Below, one piece after another: positions 25,879-37,654 of a stretch of 64,000 bases of DNA. Source of the DNA: Stichopus chloronotus. Lineage: Eukaryota; Echinodermata; Holothuroidea; Aspidochirotida; Stichopodidae. The notes below the pieces were generated by a model, which was not told where the DNA came from, made no database searches, and was given only the letters and a program-made list of their open reading frames with translations. Where the stretch lies: assembly GCA_021234535.1 (NCBI GenBank), contig CM037838.1:26389969-26453968 (forward strand), read 5' to 3'. Numbering within the stretch: the first letter of the stretch is position 1; each line of letters starts with the position of its first letter. Both the position numbers and the translations under genes were made by a program.

Positions 25879-28800
25879 AGCAGGGTTTTTTTGCTGAGCG
25901 CATCACTTTCCTCTTAAACAATTGATTTACTACAGCCGATACTGTGATCGATTGATGTGTATTTTTAAATTTCAAACAGAGCAAAATGGCATTTTTTTTT
26001 GCTTATAGCAGTTAAATTGAGATCGTGCCATTTTGGGTCACATCAATGAGGATTTTTCGGAAATGCAATCCAATCCACCCATTGTGGTTTGCGCGGTTAC
26101 CTATTTCCTTCGTTTAACAGTGCGGCATTCCCCCGTCTTCGATTACCTCACGTCGTTCAAACCAACGTGGATTGAGACAACTCCTCGTCCACACCGAAAC
26201 GTTTATATTTGTGAGAGGGTTAGTGGAAAGGCAAGAGTTGCCCATCCACTTCCATGGAACATTCCAAACCGTCTCATTTTAAAAAGTAAAACTTACAATA
26301 AAAGTATGGAAACATAGTTTTTACATGAACCACTCGTCACATTTTCTTAAGTTCACCATTTTATTGTCATATTCCCTTACAAGCTATAAACTGCTTCTAC
26401 AAACCTTCACATAATACGTTTTCTCTAAATGTAAAAGTATGACCACAGTGACCCCTCTTTTCAAGAGCGGAATTCGATTAAGATTTCACTTTGCTTGAAG
26501 TGGTTATTAACTCTAATTGAGTGAAAAATGTCACTCATAATATTATCAAACAATAATCACCCACTGACACATTAAAATAATTGCAAAAGTAAATTTCCAT
26601 TTTTAAAAAGATTTCTGCATGAAACTAACTTCAGACTGACAGAAATATACGACAGTCCAATATAGAACTCAAACATTCCATTCCTTTTTTTCCAGATCTG
26701 GCAAACCCCCTCCCCCACCACCACTATCACCTTAAAAAAGAAAACATCTCCAGTGAGCAAGTAAATAAGTTCACAATGTGCTCAATTACTATCTCTAACC
26801 AAGTAGGCAAAGGTACAATTTGTGTTCTGGTATGTGGCATAAGCAAACAACCCACGCATAGCGCAATAAAAGACCATTCACTTGATTTCATACGAACAAA
26901 GGAAAGATCTAAACAAATAAAACGAGCCAAAGCAAAATAGAATACTTGCATTTTAATACTGTTTATGACGTGAACGTCTAAATTCGTAAACCCTATAGAA
27001 AAGTATGTTGGAACGGCTGCGCCGACACCGTCATGCGAAACGGAACTGATTAGGCGTATTGAACGACTTTAAGAACAAGCATTCATCTAGAAATTTCTAC
27101 CAGGCTTTACAACAGGAATACAGTCACCTGGCCAATTTAGATTATTGAGGGGTGCACGGGGACAGACAAAGCGGCGTCTCCTGTCCTCCCCACCCCTACC
27201 CTTCCCGTTGATGGTTGACCTGCAGAGAGGAAGAAAGAAAGAAACGTTAACAGGACAGACAATGTTACGAGTAATTTCGTGATTTAATTTTCCAAGTCTG
27301 AACTTACTTTCAAATCATGTAGGCCTATTCACGTTACTCAGTTCTCATTTTTTTTTTATTGCAAGCAGTTCGAAGGTTCGGAATGCATGCCAAAATTTTT
27401 TACTAGATCTGTAAAATAGTGGACAATGAAACGATCGTTTGCTATCGTGCCTTGTACGGTAAAGCGTAGTACTTTGGTTGTAGCAGATTTTCCAAGTTTC
27501 AGTTTTTCATTTTGCCGCATTTTGATCCTCACAAGGAACCACGTGAATCACGCCCTCAACCACGAATGAGTTGTTACTCATTTCAACATATTTCCGCTTT
27601 TAGATAAATCATGTGTGCACCAGCTTGTATATTTGAATGATCTACGAATTACCTCACAAATGGCACTCTGTTTGTGGTCACGAAAATTAGACCACGTTGT
27701 ATTAATGAAAAGATTCTGTGAAAGACCTAAAAAATAATGACTTCAAATGATAGTTACTATTCATTTCCATTGTAATTGTGATCTTCATACACTCATCGAA
27801 TGAAGTCAGAATACGAACCTACGCTCTAGAACCTTTAGAGTGGAAAATCGCTCTGTTAGAATGACACTAGTGATGACTCTTTATTTGGAGTGAAAAATTC
27901 TAGTCATTATCACTCCTTTTAGCGTGAATATTCAGTTTTACTTCGGAGTCATCCATAATGTCACTTTTTGAAATTTAGACAATGCAATGTGCTTGACATG
28001 CCAGGTTATCACATAAAGGAGTTTTTTTTTTTTTTGTCCTGTCGTACATTGACTTTAAAGTGACCGTTAATCAGTATTCGAAACGATAGAAATAATGTAC
28101 TTAAAAAAGGGAGATTGCAAGTTTTTTTTTCTTCACTTCTGGAGTTGGTCTGGCTCAATAGTAAAATGGGGATACAGTTACATTGAAGATATCATTAGTA
28201 CAAATTGGGAAACATCTGTCAACCTTCTTGAGTCAAGGAGATACCATACCAGGAGATCGTCGACATGAAGACATCAGAGGCATAAGTCATGTTTGTCAGG
28301 CTTTATGATTTTTTTTTTCAACATCCACTGATAATGACCTTGAACAGGAGAACTTTTGTACTTGCACCACGTATTGTTGAACTATATGACTGTGGGTCTT
28401 GGAAATGAAACCCTCCCTCCAAGAAATATCGACAAAGGTGGTGGATTGATGAGTATGATGTTGTCTATACTACTCTAGCTAACGGTACAAAACATAGTAA
28501 AAGACTGTGCAATGTCAGGTCTAGAATTTGCATATATTCTTGGGATTTAATGTTACTCTTCTCCACTGAGAAGTCGGAGCACTTATTATTGCATTCTTCA
28601 TTTAGCACCCCTTAATAAAAGCATTATGCAGGTTTGGTCTTAAAACTGTTCATCAGAACTGCTGCATTTGTTTTCAGATAAGAAAAAAATCATACTTTTT
28701 AAGCAAATGTTTAAAGACACAGAATGATTGATTGTCCAAACTAGGACAGAGCAGTAGACTTTTTCCGTTTAAGGAAGCAGGTATCTCACAAAAATCAGTT

Positions 28801-29094
28801 GCTTGTTGTTTAAGAATACATGACGTCATAACTGGGCTAAAATATTCAACAGACCCCTCACATGCTCGATTTCGCATGCTTTGCCTATAGACATGAGACC
28901 CACTACACCCTGCCATGCAGCTCCAGAAAGAATACAAATTGGATTGGCACACCTGAACTGTAATTTACGAGATCGATGTTTAATTGACCATGTGAATTAT
29001 CACAGTATGAGGTCATAAAACTGACCCAAGGCGATGAGGTCTTGCAACAAGTTAAACCTCACTAAAACAATGAAGAGGTGAGGTAGGATGGACT

Positions 29095-29297
29095 CTCATT
29101 TAAAGGTACCAAATACGGCATGTATGTGTCCATTCAAACTTCCAAAATGTAATCAATGCAAGTCGTCTTATGCGTAATATTTTGATGAGATGAAGATATT
29201 ATCTGTGTTTATTGATTTAACGGTTTAATATTGATTTCAGACATTTTCTCTTTATTCCATGTTTGTGCATTTGAAACACAATATTTCTCTTAAAATG
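29095..29297. mobile_element. Decayed MITE related to 24215-24559
   Basis: The order of blocks matches the right half of the 24215-24559 element: a GATGAGATGAAG-like block, TGTTTATTGAT, GGTTTAATA, TTTATTCCATG/TTTATGGCATG and TGTGCAT/TGTGTAT. The termini are eroded and no TTAA pair is certain. Confidence 0.45.
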
Positions 29298-31214
29298 TTA
29301 TTACTTTCAAATTAACAGAACCAAATTTTCTTAGAGGTCTGCCCTCCGTTACTCTTGCTATGCATCATCATATCTGTCGAACCTTTTTTATTGGACGATG
29401 TATGCCTATATTTTGCACTCACAGCTTCAAACCCCTAAAATGTTGGCTACGGTCCTCCGTGTGTTGCATAATGCATAAGTTACATAATGATCACAATAAA
29501 TTAATGCATGCATTAATCATTAAATGCATTTATTAGCTATATTACGCAATCTACGTTGTAGGTACACAGATTACAATGACATGCAGCAGTTTACAAGATT
29601 CAACAAAAGTGCCCTTTACAGAGATCAATGACTTTGTATGCTTCAAATAATTTAGAATGGTTTCTGAACTCACGGGCAATCTATTTGTAGTGCAGAGTTA
29701 TGCCTCGTTCTATGCTTGGGGTCACTAACACAACAACAGGTATTGATACTTTATATCAAACTTAAATGCAATATTATTATCATAGACGTGGGCGGGCAAG
29801 AATGCGATACTCAACGCGTCTCGTTACCCCGAGTTGAATGAAACGTAAATACGGTTATGCGTCAAAAACTGCATGTTATCTTAAAATATGGGACTATCCA
29901 ATTTACGTGTATCGTGTAGGGTTCCAAACAGGGGTTACAATTTCAGGTTGTTCTAAAGAAAAAACTTGTGAGTCAGAAAATCTATATTTATCTGTATGTC
30001 TAATGGGTTCCAGGAATCGGCTAGTACCTGAAGCACGACCGGCTTAACAACTATGCAGGTTAGAACAGGAGGATATAAACCGGGAAGTTGAGTTTATGCT
30101 AATCCTATTAGATTTTCTCCTGTGTGTTACATTATTTGACGTAATCGAAACAAAACGTCTGATTTGTGGCGTCTACTGACTGAACTACAGTACGTCATGA
30201 AGCGAAGTAAAAAATTGCATGCGCAATAAATGTTTTGCTGTAGTCTAAAAAGCAAAAAAAAGGATGTGCACGTTATTCGCAATGAGAAAAATATGATTGA
30301 CATAAAACCTGACGTTCACATCTAGAAACATCTAGAATTAAGCAGGGAGCTGTTGTTAGAAGGAGATGCAATGCTTTGATGCTATGTGTACAGCAGGCAA
30401 GTCCAAACAGTAATCTGTCTTTTGCACTGTTCTAGACATTTCTATAGGTCCTTAAGGAGGTTGGAAAGAAAACACAATATAGTATGCGTCGTCTCCTTCC
30501 ACTACGGTTAGAGTTCGGGTTCTGGATCTGCACTGCAGCAACATTGCCACCAGTCGTCAAGAGAAAAGTGATTATTGTGCCTAGGCGTTGCTCCGTGTTG
30601 CGTGTAGCAAACTAACATTTATTTTGTACGTCAAAACACGTAAAAGAAACTTATGTCTTGTTATGTCAGGAAACTCCTCATCATGTTAACGAAATATTAA
30701 ACTTGTACCTCCTGAATTCATTTGCATGCGATCCCTTACCAACAACAAGGTTAGAAGTATTCACTTCGGTATTGCAAGTAAACAGTAGTTGTGTGACCAC
30801 CTTCCCTGAAAATGTTACAGGCTAAACACCTGGGATCAAATCAATGTTCTTGGTGAGCTAATTGTTAAGTGGTAAGTTGACTTAAATGATCTGCCTAAGT
30901 GAACTATATTGAACTGGATTGGACTTAGGAATTAAATACGTTTGAGCGACTTGAACAGCTTATCTTCACTCGATTTTGTGGATCTTAAAGTATTTAAAGT
31001 ATTAACAGCTTACATCTTTCATCGAATTTTTTAATAACAACCCCCTGAATTAAGTTAAATATATTTTCTATTTTATTTTATGGTAAAAGTCCCTCGATGA
31101 AATATCACCAACAATGCGCCCTGCTTGTTCATATCGGATCACTCTGGACTAGGTTTCATAGCCTTGCCAATGACTGAAGCCCATATACTGTGCTTCGAAA
31201 CTGACAAAGTACAC

Positions 31215-31508
31215 AATGATAGCAAACAGCTGATCTATGCAATGATAGCAAACAACTGATATATATATACAATGATAGCAAACAGCTGATCTATGCAATG
31301 ATAGCAAACAACTGATATATATATACAATGATAGCAAACAGCTGATCTATGCAATGATAGCAAACAGCTGATCTGTGCAATGATAGCAAACAGCTGATCT
31401 ATGCAATGATAGCAAACAGCTGATCTATGCAATGATAGCAAACAGCTGATCTATGCAATGATAGCAAACAACTGATCTATGCAATGATAGCAAACAGCTG
31501 ATCTATGC
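31215..31508. repeat. Minisatellite, 26-bp unit, 11 copies
   Basis: Nine 26-bp units begin AATGATAGCAAACAGCTGAT and end CTATGC or a one-base variant. Two 30-bp variants (units 2 and 4) carry a TATATATATA insertion. The total is exactly 294 bp. The even copies suggest recent expansion. Open frames on the minus strand here are products of the repeat. Confidence 0.95.
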
Positions 31509-34500
31509 AGTGTCGAGCACGCATGCCCATGACTGCCTTCTGTCAAACGTTACACAAAGCAAGAGTAATTGTTGTTTGGCCTGATAAGTTCAAAGGGACT
31601 TTTCTCCATCTTTTCTTACCTCCATAGTTTTGCAAAGACCACCTTAAGTCGATATTTGCTAGGGATTTGATTTATTGATGTACATTAACCGGGATTCCAC
31701 CAAGGGCTGTTGAGGTCTATTTTCAGTGACATTTCATAAACACCATACAAAACCGCTAAAAGAATAGTGTGAATATGTCCCTGCAGGAGCGATGGTATTT
31801 CAGAGGGAGAGGTTGCTGCGGATGCATTATAGGTATGGCTACCAAGAAGAGAGATGACTTGCCATGTATTCTTCCCATGAACCGCCAGGAAGTGATTTCC
31901 GACTCTGCTCTAAACGGTAGCGTAGGTAAGCTTCCTGCTAAACTGTTTTGCAAAAAGAAAAATGGTTACAAAGTACCCTCCACTGGGTAACGTTTAATCG
32001 AAGGAGGGTATTTGTGGACAAATTTTTCTGCTCTTTTACTCAATTCTTTATCAGGCTGAATGCGTAACCATGATAACAAGACGTAATCAGACAGCCTGCG
32101 GTACTCATCAGCAGTAAAAACACCCGAAAATCGGTTCTTGGAGTTGTTTACGTTAGTGTTGCAATCAGAAAGTCGCATATACACACATTTTTTTTTGCAC
32201 CGATTGATAGGACCCCCCCCCCCCCCCACTTAAGATCCTGTTTTCAAATTGCGATGCAGTGTGTAAATTGACAAATGCAAAACGTATATCCAGTCCAGTT
32301 CCGCTAAACAGTGTTCAGAAAGGACAAAGGGTATTATCGTGTAAGTTCCGTAACAAAAATGCCACACGGAACAATAACCAATCGGCATACCTCACTTCAG
32401 GAAACAATACTCACTCAAGTTTGTGTAACATTTGACATTTCGAACGAATACCTTGACAATCAATAGCAGGTTATAAGAATAAAAAGAACGCAATGACTTG
32501 CTTCCCAATTCAACTAGACTTCTTAAAAATAAATAGCATCAGCTTTTTTCATGCTTTTCAATCATATATGTCAGGACTGCAAACTACCGCACCTCAAATT
32601 CACTCTTTCCAACTTGACTTTTGGTAAACAAATTTTGTATCGTCCAGCCAGTTTTGACATCCTTGTCTTGTAGAAATGTGGAATACGTTTTTCCTTAAAA
32701 AATTCTCGACAAAATGACATCCCGGATTAATAGAACAGGCCATTTTATTACCTTCTGTTTCAAAAATTCTCGCCCGAAATTTGAAAAAAAAAACGTAAGA
32801 AAAAAACCTCTTAGCAACCAGTGTATATATATTTTTTTCGCTCCATATATTTTTTTCGCTCCATACAGGTGCAACATGGTACTCCCGAACGTTACTCTAA
32901 ATCTGTCCTTTGCGGACTAACTCTGCAAGTGATCGTTGGAATGAATGCTGAGACCCTCGTCTTCGCAAAGGACTTGACTGAGGACACGTTTACGAGAGTA
33001 CGGTACTTTAATAAAAAGAACCTTTTAAGTGAACTTTTGTTCTTTCTTTTCTTTTTGGTTTTGGTCTACATATGAGATTAGAATTGTAGAACCTTTAGAA
33101 TGTTTGTTGATGATACATCTGTCTTTGTTCGTGATAGAGGTCCTACAGGTCTTATATCTGGCGCGAAAGCTTAATTTTTGCATAATAAATTAATTTGCAC
33201 CTCAGTCAATAGACGTTTCACATTTTCACTATCAAAGGCGTATAGAACCAACCATTCAGTCCATGAACAGTTGTCCAATGATCGTTCATCGTTTGAAAAT
33301 CTGAGTAACAACTATGTCACACTAGTCTCAACGTCTCTCAAGTTACCTATCCTTTGCTCTAACCTCGGCATATAGAACACACAGAGACACAACCCAACCG
33401 TAGATAGGCTATGCAGCCATGGCTCCATTCTTATATTACCACAGTGGTTGCTCTGACTGTGTTTTATTGATTAAAATGGCTACGACAGTGACCAGTTATC
33501 CGATCTAAAGATCGTTGTTGGGATGCCTCTGTGTTACATGAAATGATTGTGTGTGTGTGGGGGGGGGGGGGGGGAGATCATCAGACGCTCAACGCGTGAA
33601 ATTCGGAGTAATGACAGTATGTTCCCTTATAGTTTTAACTCATCTATCCTTCACTCTATGACGGTCCCGACAATTTGGGGCCTAAAAAGCAGGTAAATCG
33701 GATTCATAAAATTCAAATCTGAGGTCTCCGTGACTCTTAGCTTTGACGTTCCCCGATCCTTATGTTTCGTATATCAAATGAACGGCACAAAAAATACTAT
33801 TTTCTGATAATTTTTTTCTTAGATTTTTTTATACCCCCAAAACGGGTAGCCCGACTAAACCAAGGCAGGAGAATTAGACCTGGTCTCATGAGGCTCCAAA
33901 TTTGTTTGGCGAACTGGTTACGGCAGGTTCATGAGGAGCCTGCCTCGTTTGATCAAGTTACAGTGGGCTCGATATTTTTGGTCGGACATTTGTTTTTATT
34001 TTATGACGTCTCCCGAGCCACCGAAGTTGGTGGAAAAATAGACTTGAGCGGTTTTTTACACCACGAATTCAACGGAGCAAGTTTAAGCATGAATTGACGG
34101 TTTTGCAACAATTTAGATTTTCATAACCACACAGAAGACACCCAAAATATATAAATCCTTCAGGTGTCGAGTACATCAGAGAAACTAAAGGGTCTAACTC
34201 CCAGTCAGACCTTGTGTGGTTAAGTAATGGCACTTTATAGATAATATGGCAGCGATCTTGGATTTTTTCAATCACCTTCTGATGTGAATCTTCACGTTCT
34301 TATAGTTTGGGAAGGAAGTTCTCGCATTTTGGACCACCTTTTGTTGTTGCATTTTAAGGAGAAAATGTCGCTACATTATTGGACCAAATTTCAGAGTTGT
34401 TGCATACAAAATACTGCTGCATACAGTAGAAAACAATGTAAATCGAGAGATGGGGAGAAAGTAACAATATAAGAGGAACCAACTTTAGATGCCAAAATTG

Positions 34501-34518
34501 TTACGTTGGTAGTGTGTG

Positions 34519-34600
34519 GTGCTGTGGCCGATTGGATAAAGGATATTAGCGTTTGAAGCTCACTAACGTCGAGGTTCTGTGTTCGATACCTGGCCTGGTT
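34519..34600 (+). repeat. tRNA-derived SINE-like segment
   Basis: TGGCCGATTGG (34525-34535) resembles a pol III A box and GTTCGATACC (34581-34590) a B box, spaced as in a tRNA with a long variable arm. The ends do not pair into an acceptor stem, so it is not a functional tRNA gene. A SINE head is the best reading. Confidence 0.5.
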
Positions 34601-37510
34601 TTCGTACGAGAGTAATGTAGGGTTTTCTGAACTGAAACTTGTGAAAAAAAGATGCCAATTTGATTCAAAATTGTTAAGTTGGGATAGTAACGCCTGTGTG
34701 CTCGCTTCATGATAGTATTTTAACTACCCTTCATGGACCGAATTATATAAATAAGGTGTATCACCCCAATCGCAGCTGTCTTGGTAACCGTGTAGCCGAA
34801 TGACTACTTATAAGCCTGAAATTTATCACATCAGGGTGCTCACCAAGTGCGCTTCTTACCCCCCCCCCCCCTACTGCCTGACTCCAAGGTCTCACAAAAC
34901 TGATGAACACCAAGTAGCGAGCTTGCACAAGGTCTAATTTCAAAAGACTCAAAAAGTCCGCCAATAGTAAGAAGCTTCTCTTTTGTAAACTCCTCACTTT
35001 TGTTTTTCGTTGATTCGTTGATGTAATTTAATACGGACAGGAAACTCGAAAGCAAGAGTCCAAAGAAGATTCCAGACTGTCAAAATGAGGTGGCATTATG
35101 GCATAGACCGGTACAACCCATATTTTTGTCATTTAAAACAATAAAACACAGACAAAAATACTGCTTTACTCAGAAAGCCTTCAAATCGCTTGCCATTCTT
35201 TGACAGTCACAAATAACAAGCGTCTGTTTCAAAAGAGCCGTTAAGTGCTGAGTTGGATTTTGGACAAAAGCAACGATGAAACTTCTGTGAAAACGTAGAA
35301 AAAGAAAATAAACAACTATTCCAAATTACGGGAATATTGGCTGTATTTGTCGTTAACAAAGTTCACCGTATGGGAAGAACAGGAACCGACCAATGTCGTA
35401 GCCTCCCCCACCCACGTGAAAAAAAAAAATCCCTCTCGTGTGAAAATAATAATACTTTACGGAGTATTGTTCATTGAGTTGTGTTATGGAGGGTAACCAC
35501 CTTTATTTTATTGGTTCATTTATATTTATTTTATATACCCTACTTGATATATGGTTAATTACGGTCGGATGTCGAGAATTGGAACATTCTGCACCTGTCC
35601 TTTCACTTTTCTTATGCAAAAAGACGAAAGTCCATACACCCCCCCCCCCCCCCAGCCCTCCTCTCCCCCTCTACACCCTAGAACGTAATCCACGCGATAC
35701 GCCAACATTGTCTTCAACCTAAAGGACATTATTAAAGTCACACCTAGTTAGCACCGCTTTAATTGACACAAGTTTTCTACGGCGGTGAATGTTACCGAAT
35801 GCATGTACTACATATAACACCGGATAAACGCACGGTCAGCCGACCGCATTCCACCAATGGGATTTGGATATATTACGTACGGAGCTTGTAAATAAAAACA
35901 ATGCATAACGAATACAGTCGGAGGCTTTTATAATCTCCTCTGTTATGCAAACACTGGGTAAAGAAACAAAAATCAGGTTGGCCTAGACAAGTACCCAATG
36001 TCATATCTCATAATCTTCTCATCTTCTCACATTGATAGTCACAATACGTCAGATTGACGTCACATTCACCACATCCACTAAGCAGCTAAACTGAAACGCC
36101 ACTCTGTGGATCCAATAAAATTGATCTGAGAAATATCTGAGGTAACTAGGGTGTATCTGTGGAATCATTCTACCAAGAAAAAAAGGAAACAAATTATGTG
36201 CCAATATTTCTTTCGAAACAGTGACTACCTTAGGTCTAGAAATTCCGGACGTCTTTGGCCGTACCTAGCCATCTATCGATGCGTATATTGACATGGTTTC
36301 TATAACATGTTAATATTCTCCGATCAATTCATCTGGCTACTTTATCAACTGAAAGAAAAATTTGTAACTCCAATTTGACACCTCGGCTAAAATCAATAAT
36401 ACAACGTAATAAAGCAACGCCCCAACTTTGTTATTTTTATTGTTTTACAATCAACAGTGATTTCAGGTTAAAGAAAGCAGATGTAGCCTGGATTCTCTGG
36501 TGATGCGACCTAAATGTAGACTGAGATTGACGGCACTCTGCTTGCAGGGTGCCAAAATAAGTGAATGTTACAACAACACCATTTCAGTTAGATTTATTGA
36601 ATGGCATTAGTATTTGGCACCAATTAAAGTTTCCTTTCTCCTAAGCTTGGCTATCAAAACCTGCTCCCACCCGGATTCACACCTTCTTTCCCACTTCTTA
36701 CACTCATTAACATACACACCAACTAATTACTTCCTCCCCTTCGGGGTAACTAAAAGTAAGAAGTATATATGTACCGTAACAATTAACATGGAAGTATTGG
36801 TTACAAGTAATGAGACATTAATAAAATAAAAAACACATAAAATTGCACCGATTGTAACATGTTGATAGTTTCATTTCTGACTTAACATTGAGAGAATGGA
36901 CTGTTGATAATCTACCCCCACCCCCCCCCCCACACACACACACACGCACATCCTCTTCACATTCTCTTCATCAGAAATCTATTATCTGCATTCTCAAACT
37001 CCAATTCCTTTGAACATGCGTATGTGATCTGTGAATTATCACAGAGAGATATCCAGCACCATTGTAAACATATGACAAGAACGCATACGACGGTCCATCC
37101 CCAATGGATGGAAGCTCCCACTACGGACACACCCCCCCCCCCTCCTTGCCCATTCCCACCCACCCATTCTCTTAAGGATGCCACTCGCATGGTCGCTAAC
37201 ATCGAATCGGTATCGTGACGAATTCTTATTCATCACGGATTTTGGGCGAACGAACACCTCGATTTCTTATAGTTGGAAATATTTGTTCGAAATATTGCAG
37301 GGAAACTTCCCTACAGAAATACCAAAAACAGTCGTTGTTTGTAGTAGCTTGAAGTTTCAATATTAAATTGGGTGGAGACCGTGATGATCCTGTATATTAT
37401 GGTATTGTTTTATATCTTCCGATTTGCACAAATTTGTGCTTATCTATAGAAAATAAATCATATATGGAAAAAGTGAGTCAAAAGTATAGGAAAGAGAAGT
37501 AGGGAAAACA

Positions 37511-37518
37511 TATAAATA
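37511..37518 (+). promoter_or_regulatory. TATA box of cytokine-like gene A
   Basis: TATAAATA lies 137 bp upstream of the proposed ATG at 37655. A start site 25-30 bp downstream (near the TCATTG at about 37540) would give a 5' leader of about 115 bases with no upstream ATG seen in the last 40 bases. The canonical sequence and position support the exon 1 call. Confidence 0.55.
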
Positions 37519-37654
37519 TAAGGTTGTAAGGCTGGTTTATCATTGACAAGTTCTCATCGTTCAGAACGTGACATTCAGTTGCCACCAGACCTCTACATAG
37601 GGCCTTCATGTTCACCTGAAGATAGCAATCTCCAATACAGCAAAAATTAGCGAA

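Larger units (their letters stand above)
25879..37500. other. Intergenic region between divergent genes C and A
   Basis: About 11.6 kb without a supported gene. It contains a probable decayed MITE (29095-29297), a 26-bp minisatellite (31215-31508), a tRNA-derived SINE-like segment (34519-34600), and C or G tracts near 32213, 33556, 34858, 35639, 36917 and 37131. I searched it for further cytokine-like exons, mainly the C-D-V plus LF-x-LQE last exon, and found none. The promoters of C (left end) and A (right end) face away from each other. Confidence 0.6.

Noticed and set aside
31149..31441. Open frames on the minus strand repeating CYHCIDQLFAI
   Set aside because: They are translations of the 26-bp minisatellite.
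33762..34097. 111-codon open frame on the plus strand
   Set aside because: No recognisable domain. The DNA contains short inverted repeats around 33885-33945, so repeat origin is as likely.
34519..34600. Functional tRNA gene
   Set aside because: Internal promoter boxes are present, but no acceptor or anticodon stem pairing could be drawn.
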